Source of the DNA: Candidatus Bathyarchaeota archaeon A05DMB-5
Lineage (GTDB): Archaea > Thermoproteota > Bathyarchaeia > Bathyarchaeales > Bathycorpusculaceae
DNA: 64,000 nucleotides
Assembly (NCBI GenBank): GCA_019685655.1
Contig: JABFQP010000001.1
Coordinates: 186,001-250,000, forward strand
Direction: 5' to 3'
Part shown: positions 43,620 to 52,730 of the stretch, one piece after another
Layout of the letters: every line of letters starts with the position of its first letter
Position numbering within the stretch: position 1 is the stretch's first letter
Program-made: the position numbers and the translations under genes
Notes under the pieces: model-generated
Database searches by the model: none
Seen by the model: only the letters and a program-made list of their open reading frames with translations
Told to the model about the DNA's origin: nothing

Positions 43620-43634
43620 ACGCGTTCAATGTTC

Positions 43635-44068
43635 ATGATAAAAGCGAAAATACAAGTATGGCCTATTGGTCATGGCAACCGTTTAATAGACACTTTCTTG
43701 AATTGCTGAGTGAACACCAAATTCAGGTGCTCATAGGCATTCGTAGATTTCCAACATCAAAAATTGAACATTTCAAAAAAAGAACAACTGCAAAAGTGGC
43801 TCCCGGGGCATGACATAGAATATGTTTGGATTGGCAACGAATTAGGCGGATACCGGCAGGGTGGATATAAAAAGCATATGCGAACTAAACTTTTCAAGGA
43901 AGGATTGAAAAACTCTGTGAACTTGCGGCGAAACAGCGTGTTTGCCTTATGTGTATGGAAATAAACCCAAAATATTGCCATCGCCGATTTGTCTCCGCCA
44001 ATTTAGAAAGAAAAGGTACCAAGGTAATTCACATAACCGAAAAGGAACAAAAAAGTCTTACAACTTGA
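43635..44068 (+). pseudogene. DUF488 family gene broken by three frameshifts
   Basis: Reading across three frames restores a complete DUF488-like protein. It begins QVWPIGHGNR (43635 onward), continues after a shift near 43690 with FLELLSEHQIQVLIGIRRFP, resumes after a seven-A run at 43774-43780 with EQLQKWLPGHDIEYVWIGNELGG, written here as EQLQKWL and YVWIGNELGG, and ends after a five-A run near 43910 with RVCLMCMEINPKYCHRRF. Two shifts are at A homopolymers, so sequencing errors are possible, but all three together with intact neighbours favour a pseudogene. DUF488 proteins are of unknown function. Confidence 0.8.
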
Positions 44069-44157
44069 GCATACGCTAATTTTATCTATAATAGGTTCAT
44101 CTTCTCTGTTTTAATAAATGAAACACGCGCTTTCCACACGAAACAAGGTGAAAAAAT

Positions 44158-44445
44158 TTGCATATATCAGAGTTCCAAAAAATGATGCGCCAAATATACT
44201 TTCACAGAGATTCTGAACGTGGAATAGATGGAACGTATAATTGGCTTGTAGATGAAGTGAAAGAATTAGGTGAAGCGTTAAAAGCAAGCAATAAAAAAGC
44301 TTTGGAAAACGAATTTGCAGATGTCATCGCATGGTTGACCTCACTTGCGAACATCGCCAACGTAGACCTAGAAAAAGCAGCACTCAGCAAATATCCTAAT
44401 CAATGCCCAAAATGTAGACACACGCCGTGCAACTGTGTCTTTTAA
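44158..44445 (+). CDS. MazG-like nucleotide pyrophosphohydrolase
   Basis: 95 residues from TTG 44158, with AAGGTGA seven bases upstream. WLVDEVKELGEAL and NEFADVIAWLTSLANI carry the ExxE and ExxD metal-binding motifs of the MazG family, which hydrolyses nucleoside triphosphates to monophosphates. The C-terminus CPKCRHTPCNC is an added zinc-binding-like cysteine cluster. It may sanitise the nucleotide pool. Overlaps the convergent winged-helix gene by four bases. Confidence 0.85.
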   Translation: MHISEFQKMMRQIYFHRDSERGIDGTYNWLVDEVKELGEALKASNKKALENEFADVIAWLTSLANIANVDLEKAALSKYPNQCPKCRHTPCNCVF

Positions 44446-44720
44446 CCCAAATTTTCTAACCGTTTCTGTCCTAAACCCGTGAGAACCCATACACATGGTT
44501 TATTGCCTTTTCTCTCAACTATCCCTTCAGCTTCAAGAAGCTTCAAATGATGCATAACAACGCCATAATGCATTCCTACTTCTTTCATAATAGTCTTGGC
44601 ATCGAGGGAGCGCCCCTCAAGACTATTTAATATCCGCGTTCTAGCCTTAAGACCAAGCTTGACGTTTCTTATATGTGCCAAGTAAGCATTAGGATGATAA
44701 ATCTCTTTTAACATGTCCAC
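44442..44720 (-). CDS. Winged-helix (ArsR-like) transcription regulator
   Basis: 92 residues. LKARTRILNSLEGRSLDAKTIMKEVGMHYGVVMHHLKLLEAEGIVERK, in outline LKARTRILNSLEGRSLDAK then MHHLKLLEAEGIVERKG, is a compact winged helix-turn-helix with no extra sensor domain or metal-binding cysteines. It resembles archaeal ArsR/MarR-like regulators. No target was identified. It lies just downstream of the PolD large subunit gene in the same direction (36-base gap). Confidence 0.75.
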   Translation of the reverse strand: MDMLKEIYHPNAYLAHIRNVKLGLKARTRILNSLEGRSLDAKTIMKEVGMHYGVVMHHLKLLEAEGIVERKGNKPCVWVLTGLGQKRLENLG

Positions 44721-44756
44721 CGCATATAATTAAACCTTTAAAATAGAAAAAGTTTC

Positions 44757-47700
44757 TTAGGCAAAATCCATTAGGCTTATCTGCTTCGGCTTTTGCCCCT
44801 CAAACAAAGCGTTAATTTCCTCTCTCACAAGCAGAATTCTCTGAGAATAATACCGCGGCAACCTATACTTCTTGACAAGGTGTTCAGCCGCCTCAAGATA
44901 CTTCTCAATCCCGCCACGATAGACGGTGAGAGTTAATTGTCCTCCACAAGAGGGGCACTTACCGCGAAGAGGCAACCGGCGAAAATGTTTGTTACACGAT
45001 TTGCATCTGAACCCTTGTGTCGAGAAAGCACGTAAGTTTCCTGCAATATCTCGAATAAAATGTTTAGTTAAAACCTTTAAGGCTACTTTTCTAGCGTCCA
45101 CCGCCTCAATTTTCTCAGCTAACTCAAGCTGGCTGTTCAGTTTTTCAACCATCGTTTTGAACAATTTATACGCGCTATCAACATTTCCCATGTTAACATT
45201 TGACACGGGAGTCGTGAAGCCGAACCCTTCAAATTGCGCCTCTGAACCAAGACGGTATTCGACGATGTCAATGAGATGGCTTACTTGTTTAGCCTCTGTA
45301 TGCTCCAATGTTTTTTCGTAAAATTCCAAGGGGTAAGCTTTAGCCACGTCCACATCATGCGCTTGCCTTTGCACCTCTTGCGGATTAACAACTGGAATCA
45401 GAAGCAACGGAGCATCCATTATTCCACCTATCTGTGCAGGCAAATACTCTCTGGAAAAATTAAGCAGGGTATCCAAAGCAAGCATTAAAGCGTCTTCATC
45501 ACCATCGCAGTCTCTACGCTTTGCAGAATGCCAAATTGGATGCGCATAGCACACGTTTAAGTTGGTGAAGCCTACAATGCGCCCTATAATACTAACAGAA
45601 GTGTGTGGAGCTAAACCGGCAACTAAATGTCCAACAAGGTCTTCCACCCGCTTAACGTTGTAGTAAGGCGAAAGCCCATAGACTTTCGTTAAGAGTTCGT
45701 CGAGAAAGTCTGCAACACGCATAAAGTACTCCGCACATTTCATTGGAATTACCACATCTTGTAGTTTCAATTCGCACACTTGATTTGGCTCGGTTAATTC
45801 TGCACCATCAATTGCGTGAGTATAGCCCAATTGCCTAAGCTTCTCAACAGAAACGCCAATCTCAGAAGGTTTAAAATGCGTCAAAGGAGCGTTTGTAACA
45901 TCAAAACGGATTGTTCCATCCTTGTAAACTGACAACCCATGTCTCGCACGCAAAACGCCTTTTTCAAGGATTTCAGGGACTTTTTTTTCATTCGTTAGAC
46001 CCTTGACGCCTTTCAATATTTTAGGTGCGGAAACACCTAGACGACTACACGCGCCTTCAAGCATTTCTCTAAAGTTAATTACTTGCTTTTGAGAGAACTG
46101 CACGGGCACTTTACATGTTGGGCATTCTTCTGCATTCAAAACTCGTCCACATCTAGGACAACTTTTCTCGAGAACAGTTTCAGAGCCACACACAGGACAA
46201 ACAATTCTAAATGTGAAAGTCTTGCAAATAGGACATTTACGCTTTACAACCTCTACAAATGCCGGTTCCTTTTTCGCTGCTTCAACAAGGTCTCGTTGGG
46301 AACCGCCAGACAAACCTATAGGAAAGAGCACATGGACAAGAGGTTTCATCTCCCGCCTTTTTGCTTTCTCAGGTCTCCCCATCCTAGCACCAACAAGAGT
46401 TGGAGCTTTTTCCCTTACTTGCACGTCAGAGAGTAAGCTAACTACTCCAAGAACAGTTTGCGCGGATGAAAAATTCTCATCAAAAGATTTTCCATAGCCA
46501 AGACAAAACGCAAATGCATGAGCATCTTCATCTTTAATGAGAACCTTGCCATCAAAAACTTCATGTGGCAAACAGATTGTTTCCAAAGCCTGTTTGATAT
46601 TTGCCTCAATTTCTCCAACAACTTTGCAGCAAACGCCATTTTCAAATTGTACTTCTGCTTTATGAAGCCAGTTTCTTAACAGTTTAAGCTCTTCAACTGA
46701 TGAGAGGTATGACCAGAAAAATGTAAAAGACGGGTGTAAAGGCACGCGCAAAGCCAACGATAACGCAATAGCTTCTTTAACATTAGGCTTGCAATAAAAT
46801 GGGTCTGCCAAGAAAGCCGCTAGCCTCTCAAGAGGAATCTTCGTAGTTTCCGTTATAACCTCCAAGTTCCCATTAAACTGTTCAGCAATTGCCTTTCGTA
46901 AATCTTCAACCCACCACTCTTCAACGTATCCAGAAGGCGCAAGAGGTTTACTGCTGTACAAGAAATCGCCATAGCCAATCAACATGTCTCCTAAAAACAG
47001 AATTTTTTCTACGTTACCTTTTATGGCATTGAAATTTTCAAGAGTAACTCGAATAACAGACCCATCCTTTAACCGAACAATAGGCGGTTCCATAGTGTCC
47101 ACAGGAACCGCAATGCCGCCTTTCCCAGGAAGTTCCAAACGGAGTTGAGTACCCGCTGCCAGAAAACCTTGAAGAACTAGCATAGTCGCAGGGTGAATAC
47201 CAACAGCAGACAAACCTGTGTTCCGAGCTCTACCATATCTTAAACGAAAACCTCCACGTCTTGATGGAAATGAAAAGATTGGACGCCCAGCAATAACATC
47301 ATCCATAAACCCCGCAGACTTTTTCTCGGATTTTTTACGAAATTCCTTAAGCCAGTCCCACCCTTGAATCCCAAGTTTCTCAATTATTGTTAAAACTTTA
47401 AGCGCACGCCCAACCACGCCGTCATTCACAACTCTTAATGCGCCACCTCTTACACGGTTAGTCTCTATCCGCGGAAGATTCCTAAAAGAAGAAACTTCCA
47501 CAGGGTCAGATTCCGTGCCTGTTACTTCAACAGGAAGCCACTGAAGCGCCTTACGTAATTCATCATCCGAAACATGAAATTGAAAGCGGCTTACAGAGCG
47601 TTCATAAAGTCTAACTTCCTCAATGAAACGTAAGATCTCTTCTTCAGTAGGCTTATAACGATCAAGACCCAACAATCGCCGCACAAAATCTCCAACAACT

Positions 47701-48173
47701 AGTGTGAGAGCTTGGTCTGTCCCGCCTGCCGATCTGATGGGACCGGCAAAATAAATTGCTAGATACTGTGTTCGGTCACGGTTTGTTTTAATTTTCACTT
47801 TTGCTACTCCTTGGAGAGGAGCAGCCGTCAGTCCTTCTGTCAGAATTGCAAGTGCCGTGCGTATTGATTGCTCTGCTGCTACTTCAGCTTCCATGTGCCC
47901 AAATTTGCCATAAACGATTTCTTCAGCGATCTTAAAGGCTATCTCTTCTCTGGGCAACCTTTTGCTTAACTCTCTTATGCTTTCTGCAACACCCTTCGGT
48001 CCAACGAGACCTTCTACGAGGTCGGCTAAATCTTTCGCAATTGTGCACTCAGGTTTTAGTGTTGGGTCAAGACCGTTTGCTCTGGCTTTTTCGCTTATGG
48101 TGTATAATTGGTTCAGTTTACTTTCTAAAGTTTCCACATATCGCCGATAGGCCTCGCTCATTGGACCGTTCAA
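44757..48173 (-). CDS. polC: DNA polymerase D large subunit (DP2)
   Basis: 1138 residues, full length and free of inteins. The catalytic RRDCDGDEDALMLA motif lies near residue 890. Zinc modules are seen in CPICKTFTFRIVCPVCG, SCPRCGRVLNAEECPTC and CKSCNKHFRRLPLRGKCPSC, given as short pieces CKSC and KCPSC. The C-terminal QISLMDFA is a PIP-box-like end for PCNA binding. DP2 is the polymerase subunit of PolD, the replicative polymerase outside Crenarchaeota. The small subunit gene is at 59.9-61.4 kb, 11.7 kb away. Confidence 0.97.
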   Translation of the reverse strand: MNGPMSEAYRRYVETLESKLNQLYTISEKARANGLDPTLKPECTIAKDLADLVEGLVGPKGVAESIRELSKRLPREEIAFKIAEEIVYGKFGHMEAEVAAEQSIRTALAILTEGLTAAPLQGVAKVKIKTNRDRTQYLAIYFAGPIRSAGGTDQALTLVVGDFVRRLLGLDRYKPTEEEILRFIEEVRLYERSVSRFQFHVSDDELRKALQWLPVEVTGTESDPVEVSSFRNLPRIETNRVRGGALRVVNDGVVGRALKVLTIIEKLGIQGWDWLKEFRKKSEKKSAGFMDDVIAGRPIFSFPSRRGGFRLRYGRARNTGLSAVGIHPATMLVLQGFLAAGTQLRLELPGKGGIAVPVDTMEPPIVRLKDGSVIRVTLENFNAIKGNVEKILFLGDMLIGYGDFLYSSKPLAPSGYVEEWWVEDLRKAIAEQFNGNLEVITETTKIPLERLAAFLADPFYCKPNVKEAIALSLALRVPLHPSFTFFWSYLSSVEELKLLRNWLHKAEVQFENGVCCKVVGEIEANIKQALETICLPHEVFDGKVLIKDEDAHAFAFCLGYGKSFDENFSSAQTVLGVVSLLSDVQVREKAPTLVGARMGRPEKAKRREMKPLVHVLFPIGLSGGSQRDLVEAAKKEPAFVEVVKRKCPICKTFTFRIVCPVCGSETVLEKSCPRCGRVLNAEECPTCKVPVQFSQKQVINFREMLEGACSRLGVSAPKILKGVKGLTNEKKVPEILEKGVLRARHGLSVYKDGTIRFDVTNAPLTHFKPSEIGVSVEKLRQLGYTHAIDGAELTEPNQVCELKLQDVVIPMKCAEYFMRVADFLDELLTKVYGLSPYYNVKRVEDLVGHLVAGLAPHTSVSIIGRIVGFTNLNVCYAHPIWHSAKRRDCDGDEDALMLALDTLLNFSREYLPAQIGGIMDAPLLLIPVVNPQEVQRQAHDVDVAKAYPLEFYEKTLEHTEAKQVSHLIDIVEYRLGSEAQFEGFGFTTPVSNVNMGNVDSAYKLFKTMVEKLNSQLELAEKIEAVDARKVALKVLTKHFIRDIAGNLRAFSTQGFRCKSCNKHFRRLPLRGKCPSCGGQLTLTVYRGGIEKYLEAAEHLVKKYRLPRYYSQRILLVREEINALFEGQKPKQISLMDFA

Positions 48174-48259
48174 ACTTTCTCCCGTCTACAATTCTTTTTG
48201 CCATGGTATATTTTGGTTTTGTAACACAAAAAACGCAAAAATAGTAGAGCAGAATACGT

Positions 48260-48571
48260 TTACTCCTTGTGAATTCTACACAAAAACACTGTTGACCAAT
48301 TTTCTTTTGTGCGTCCCGTGGCTTTATGGTAAGCGTCCCCTGCAAGTTTACATCGCTTTTCAACACACCCCTTACAGCGACCATGCCTCAAATCAGAAGG
48401 ACCATCACAAACGCCACAGTTAAGTATCAAAACTTCACCTAAACCTCTCAGTGTAGCCCAAACATACTCATATTCATCATATTGCGGCTCAAAATCAGGC
48501 CACACCTCATAGACATTTTCATTTTCAAAAATTTTCTTCAAAGCAGAAAAATAGTTTCCAAAGGCTGTCAA
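48260..48571 (-). CDS. Cysteine-rich hypothetical protein
   Basis: 103 residues from a TTG, not recognised. The middle has LNCGVCDGPSDLRHGRCKGC with a further KRC, giving a likely zinc-binding cluster. The N-terminal half is acidic with aromatic residues (VWPDFEPQYDEYEYVW). It lies between the GGGP synthase and DP2 genes in the same direction, seven bases after the GGGPS stop, so it is probably translated. Weak SD makes the start uncertain. Confidence 0.55.
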   Translation of the reverse strand: MTAFGNYFSALKKIFENENVYEVWPDFEPQYDEYEYVWATLRGLGEVLILNCGVCDGPSDLRHGRCKGCVEKRCKLAGDAYHKATGRTKENWSTVFLCRIHKE

Positions 48572-48578
48572 ACTCGTT

Positions 48579-49331
48579 TCACATCTTGCCTTGTTTTATG
48601 CCCTCTACAATCTCAGAAACTTTTTGCTTAACTTCGTTGTTTTCAACCACATTACCAGTAACGATTATGTCCGCCCCAGCCGAGGCCGCAGCTAAAGCTT
48701 GTGATCTGGATCTTATGCCGCCTCCAACAATTAGGGGCACATCTATGTAATGTTTAACAGCATGAATCATTTCGGGAGGAACTGATTTTTTGGCGCCAGA
48801 TCCTGCTTCTAAATATATAAAGCGCATGCCCAAATATTGTCCAGCTAATGCATGCGCCGCTGCGAGTTCAGGCTTATTGTATGGAACTGGAACTGCCCTG
48901 CCAACTATGCCGGCTGTGCCGCCTTCACCAACAATTATGTACCCCATGGGAATAGGCTCTAACCGATGCTTTTTAACTAAGGGAGCCCCCAAAACTTGTG
49001 CGCCCATTAGAAAGTAGGGGTCAACAGAGTTTAAGAGAGACATAAACCAGATAGCGTCAGCGTAACGCGTTATGCCTGTTACGTTGTTTGGGAAAAGGAT
49101 TACTGGAATTTTTACTGTGCGTTTGATAGCCTTAACAACGTGGTCCAAGTGTGTGCTGGAGGTGAACGTTGAGCCACCAACCATTATAGCAGAGGTGCCG
49201 CTTAAATTTGCTTTGGCGGCAATTCTAGAAGCTTGAGGGGGCGTCACTTTTTCTGGGTCTATGAGGGTTATGTGAATTGACCCTTCCGACTCAATTTTTT
49301 CAAGAAGATATTTTTCAACACGCCCTATCAT
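48579..49331 (-). CDS. Geranylgeranylglyceryl phosphate synthase
   Basis: 250 residues. ITLIDPEKVTPPQASRIA, MVGGSTFTSSTHLDHVVKAIK (in outline MVGGSTF and THLDHVV), YIIVGEGGTAGIVG, YLEAGSGAK, and GGGIRSRSQA match the PcrB/GGGPS TIM-barrel family. It makes the first ether bond of archaeal membrane lipids from glycerol-1-phosphate and GGPP. It is the second gene of an Elf1-GGGPS unit; the gap to Elf1 is 15 bases. Confidence 0.93.
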   Translation of the reverse strand: MIGRVEKYLLEKIESEGSIHITLIDPEKVTPPQASRIAAKANLSGTSAIMVGGSTFTSSTHLDHVVKAIKRTVKIPVILFPNNVTGITRYADAIWFMSLLNSVDPYFLMGAQVLGAPLVKKHRLEPIPMGYIIVGEGGTAGIVGRAVPVPYNKPELAAAHALAGQYLGMRFIYLEAGSGAKKSVPPEMIHAVKHYIDVPLIVGGGIRSRSQALAAASAGADIIVTGNVVENNEVKQKVSEIVEGIKQGKM

Positions 49332-49346
49332 GGCTAACCAGCTCAG

Positions 49347-49613
49347 CTAAACATTTTTACTTTCAGGCAAAGAAGCTTTTCGTGAGCTTCCATAAAGTTT
49401 GTCAGTAAACATGCAGTAAATGTCAATTTCTCCCTGTGCGGGTTTCGCGGGGAACTCCTCTTTCAAGCCGCAGCTACCGCATCCAACCACTGCACGACTT
49501 TCTTCTCGGAAAATTTCAACTCTCACGGCTTCCTTTCCGCATCTTGGACAAGAGAAGAATTTAGGCAACCGTTTTTTTGGAATGCGAACAACTTTTCGTC
49601 TTCTTCTCCCCAT
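49347..49613 (-). CDS. Transcription elongation factor Elf1-like zinc ribbon
   Basis: About 88 residues from ATG 49613 ([17 protein letters not shown]). The basic N-terminus and zinc ribbon [27 protein letters not shown] match archaeal Elf1, which associates with RNA polymerase and Spt4/5 during elongation. The tail after about residue 60 ([14 protein letters not shown]) is also conserved in this group. It stands at the head of a three-gene unit with GGGPS and the Cys-rich protein, ahead of DP2. Confidence 0.9.
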   Translation of the reverse strand: MGRRRRKVVRIPKKRLPKFFSCPRCGKEAVRVEIFREESRAVVGCGSCGLKEEFPAKPAQGEIDIYCMFTDKLYGSSRKASLPESKNV

Positions 49614-49708
49614 TTGCATCCGCCTAAATTATAGAGTACACCCTTTTCATATTTACATTTGTCCTTAAATACTTGCCTATAAGCATAAGACACTGAGGGT
49701 GTAGCTGT

Positions 49709-50551
49709 TTGGAGTTGACGCCTTCGGTTCTGGATTTGAACTGGCAAGAAGTGAAGACCAAAATAACCAGGTTTATCAAGGATTACTTTGAGAGAGTCAA
49801 AGCTGAGGGCATTATTGTAGCGCTATCTGGTGGAATTGACAGCAGCACCGTCGCAGCGCTTTCAGCGTTAGCTATCGGAAAAGGCAAAGTTTTGGGGCTC
49901 ATGCTACCAGAAGAGGAAGCCTACAACGCTAAAGATGTCAAACACGCAGAGCTTGTCGCTAAAAAATTCGGATTAAAGAAAGAACGGGTTGACATCACTC
50001 CTGTTTTAGAAGCATTCTACAAATCAATACCAATATTCGCTCCAGCAGACAACCTTTGCAAAGGCAACATAAAGGCACGAACCAGAATGATTTACGTGTA
50101 CTATTATGCAAACAAGCTCAACATGCTCGTTTGCGGTAGCTCAGACAAATCAGAAACAATGATGGGCTACTTTACGAAGTGGGGTGACGTTGCCGCAGAT
50201 ATATCACCAATAATGGACCTCTACAAAACTCAAGTTCGAAAACTTGCGTATCATATAGGGGTACCAAAAGAAATTGTTGAAAAACCATCTTCGCCAGCAT
50301 TGTGGCCCGGACAGTTTGCAGAAACAGAGCTTGGCATAAAATATGAGCAGCTTGACCTTATTCTTTATGGACTGGAACATTTCATGAAAACCGAAGAAAT
50401 AGCAAACCAGTTAAACATAGAAAAAGAACTAGTGGAAAAGGTAAAACGCAGATGGCTTGCCACAGAACATAAAAGGCGGATGTTGTTAACAACAAAGATT
50501 GAATATCGAACGGTGGGAGCAGATTTTAGACTCCCACGGAACACGCCTTAA
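49709..50551 (+). CDS. nadE: NAD+ synthetase (ammonia-type)
   Basis: 280 residues from TTG 49709, with GAGGGTG seven bases upstream. The PP-loop ALSGGIDSSTVAALSALA binds ATP, and GSSDKSETMMGYFTKWGD binds nicotinate adenine dinucleotide. No glutaminase domain is fused, so the enzyme is ammonia-dependent by sequence. A stand-alone nitrilase-type amidohydrolase gene starts 16 bases after its stop, the same enzyme class that is fused to NadE in many bacteria, so the pair could act together. Confidence 0.95.
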   Translation: MELTPSVLDLNWQEVKTKITRFIKDYFERVKAEGIIVALSGGIDSSTVAALSALAIGKGKVLGLMLPEEEAYNAKDVKHAELVAKKFGLKKERVDITPVLEAFYKSIPIFAPADNLCKGNIKARTRMIYVYYYANKLNMLVCGSSDKSETMMGYFTKWGDVAADISPIMDLYKTQVRKLAYHIGVPKEIVEKPSSPALWPGQFAETELGIKYEQLDLILYGLEHFMKTEEIANQLNIEKELVEKVKRRWLATEHKRRMLLTTKIEYRTVGADFRLPRNTP

Positions 50552-50567
50552 TCATGAGAGGATTGCC

Positions 50568-51401
50568 ATGAAAGAGAGATTCAAAGTAGCTCTTGCACAA
50601 ATAAGCTGCAAATGCGGAGACAAGGCAGCGAACATAAAGAAAATAGAAAAACTGGTCTCTAAAGCAAAGAAACAAGCGGCGAACCTTGTGATTTTTCCAG
50701 AACTCTCATTAACTGGTTACGTTGTAAGAGACCAAATTTACGAGTTAGCAGAAACAATACCAGGACCATCAACCAAAATCATCGAAGGAATCGCCAGAAA
50801 AGCAAAAGTACATGTGGTTTTCGGCATGCCAGAATTAAGTGAAAAGGCACAAGCAACCGTTTACAATTCAGCAGTCCTTGTAGGCCCCGACGGATTTATT
50901 GGAAAATACCGTAAAATGTACCTTCCAACTCACAGCGTCTTCGAAGAAAAGAGGTATTTTAGACCTGGATATCAAGCAGCAGTGTTTGACACTAAACTCG
51001 GGAAAGTAGGTCTAATCATATGTTACGATATCTTCTTTCCAGAAGTGAGCAGACTGGCACGTCTTGCTGGTGCTCAGCTAATAGTTTGCATCTCAGCTTC
51101 ACCAGCGGTGCGGAAAGCATTTTTTGAAGCATTAACAATTGCCAGAGCCATAGAAAACACAGTCTTTCTAGCGTACGTAAATTTAGTAGGCATAGAAGAT
51201 GGTTTGCAGTTTTGGGGCGGAAGTAGACTAATAGGACCTAACGGAAAAATTCTTGCCCAAGCAAAATATGATGACGAAGACCTTGTGACATGTGATGTGG
51301 ACTACACGGACATAAGACCAGTGGAAACATTTGTTCCAACATTGAAAGACCTACGCCCAGAACTTTTTGACAAACTGAAGGAAGCCTCAGAGAACCTTTA
51401 G
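50568..51401 (+). CDS. Nitrilase-superfamily carbon-nitrogen hydrolase
   Basis: About 277 residues from ATG 50568 with GAGAGGA upstream; an overlapping frame to 50499 lies inside nadE. The catalytic triad is visible: Glu in VIFPELSLTGYVV, Lys in KYRKMYLPTH and Cys in LIICYDIFFPE. These enzymes hydrolyse amides or nitriles; a glutaminase role for NadE is my inference from adjacency. The tail is normal and no membrane segment is present. Confidence 0.9.
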   Translation: MKERFKVALAQISCKCGDKAANIKKIEKLVSKAKKQAANLVIFPELSLTGYVVRDQIYELAETIPGPSTKIIEGIARKAKVHVVFGMPELSEKAQATVYNSAVLVGPDGFIGKYRKMYLPTHSVFEEKRYFRPGYQAAVFDTKLGKVGLIICYDIFFPEVSRLARLAGAQLIVCISASPAVRKAFFEALTIARAIENTVFLAYVNLVGIEDGLQFWGGSRLIGPNGKILAQAKYDDEDLVTCDVDYTDIRPVETFVPTLKDLRPELFDKLKEASENL

Positions 51402-51406
51402 AACAG

Positions 51407-52615
51407 CTACCTACGCTTTTCCACTGCTTTTTCTATCCTGGTTAATGCTTCTTCTAATTGTTCATAGGATGCAGCGTAAGAAATACGTAAGTACCCTTCG
51501 CCATGATTGCCAAAGGCAGAGCCAGGAACTGTTGCTACACGGGATTCTTTGGCAAGAAACTCTGCAACTTCCTCAGAGGACATACCAAAGTCCCTTATGT
51601 TTGGAAAAACGTAAAACGCGCCTTTCGGAAGTTTACAAGCAAAGCCTTCAATCTCATTAAGTCTATCGTGTACTAGGTGGCGTCGTCTATCAAATTCTTG
51701 AACCATGCTCGCGACAGAGTCTTGAGGACCATTTACCGCAGCTAACGCAGCGTACTGTGTAGGAGTATTTACACAAGCGACTGTATACTGATGCGCTAGC
51801 CATAAAGGAGCGACAAGTTCCCTTGGCCCATAAACATACCCAACCCTCAATCCAGTCATTGCATAAGTTTTAGAAAACGAGTTAACAACTAACGTACGCT
51901 CGCGCATCCCACGAAAAGTAGCAAAGCAACAATGCTTCGCTTCGTCATAGAGAATCTTCTCGTAGACCTCATCAGAAATCACAATCAAATCATGCTCAAC
52001 AGCGATTTTTGCCAGCGCGGCAGCCTCATCATGCGAAAGAACGGCGCCCGTGGGATTGTTGGGATAGTTCAAAATTATCACACGTGACTTTTTCGTGATT
52101 AGTGACGTCACATTTTCAACTAACGGCTTAAACCCATTTTCTTCAAAAAGAGGAACAGAAACAGGAACACCGCCAGCCAGCAAAACGCTTGGTTCATAAC
52201 ACACAAATCCAGGATTCGGAATTAACACTTCATCGCTGGGGTTTACCAAACTGAACAACGCAAGAAAGATTGCTTCTGTTCCGCCAACTGTGACTAGTAT
52301 TTCAGTGTCTGGGTCGTAACGGAGATTGTAGTCTTTATAGGCTTTTTGAGAGAGAGCTTCTCGAAGTTCTGGAATGCCGTTGGTTAGTGTGTAATGTGTT
52401 TTTCCTTCTTTTGCAGCCCGAGAATACGCCTCTAAAACATGAGGCGAAGGTGTAAAATCGGGTTCTCCAACGGTTAAATTGATAATTCCAGGTATTTTTT
52501 GCGCTAAAGCGAAAAAGCGGCGTATTCCAGAACTTTTTATGGCTTTTAGGCGTTTTGCGGGTTCGAAGTGTGAAACCAAGAGGTAATCCTCAGTATGCAT
52601 TATTTTCTTCAACAT
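51407..52615 (-). CDS. Class I/II aminotransferase (aspartate aminotransferase-like)
   Basis: 402 residues. The PLP lysine is in NSFSKTYAMTGLRVGY; ILNYPNNPTGAVLSHDE and ISDEVYEKILYDE hold the Asn and Asp that contact the cofactor. This is the archaeal AspC/Aat group; specificity among aspartate, alanine or aromatic substrates is not determinable here. It converges with the nitrilase gene, five bases apart. Confidence 0.92.
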   Translation of the reverse strand: MLKKIMHTEDYLLVSHFEPAKRLKAIKSSGIRRFFALAQKIPGIINLTVGEPDFTPSPHVLEAYSRAAKEGKTHYTLTNGIPELREALSQKAYKDYNLRYDPDTEILVTVGGTEAIFLALFSLVNPSDEVLIPNPGFVCYEPSVLLAGGVPVSVPLFEENGFKPLVENVTSLITKKSRVIILNYPNNPTGAVLSHDEAAALAKIAVEHDLIVISDEVYEKILYDEAKHCCFATFRGMRERTLVVNSFSKTYAMTGLRVGYVYGPRELVAPLWLAHQYTVACVNTPTQYAALAAVNGPQDSVASMVQEFDRRRHLVHDRLNEIEGFACKLPKGAFYVFPNIRDFGMSSEEVAEFLAKESRVATVPGSAFGNHGEGYLRISYAASYEQLEEALTRIEKAVEKRR

Positions 52616-52730
52616 AAAATGTTTACGTTCGTAAATCAGCTAGTAGGATGGAAGAATATTCGACAGACTTAAAAGGGTTACCTCGTATACAAAACTGTAT
52701 TCATTAGCAAGAACCCATAGAGGGAAAAGT

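Noticed and set aside
43764-43964. A 66-residue plus-strand frame as an independent gene
   Set aside because: It is the middle part of the broken DUF488 gene; both flanking parts continue the family sequence in other frames.
48118-48384. 88-residue frame overlapping the DP2 start
   Set aside because: Overlaps both DP2 and the cysteine-rich gene and has no supporting SD.
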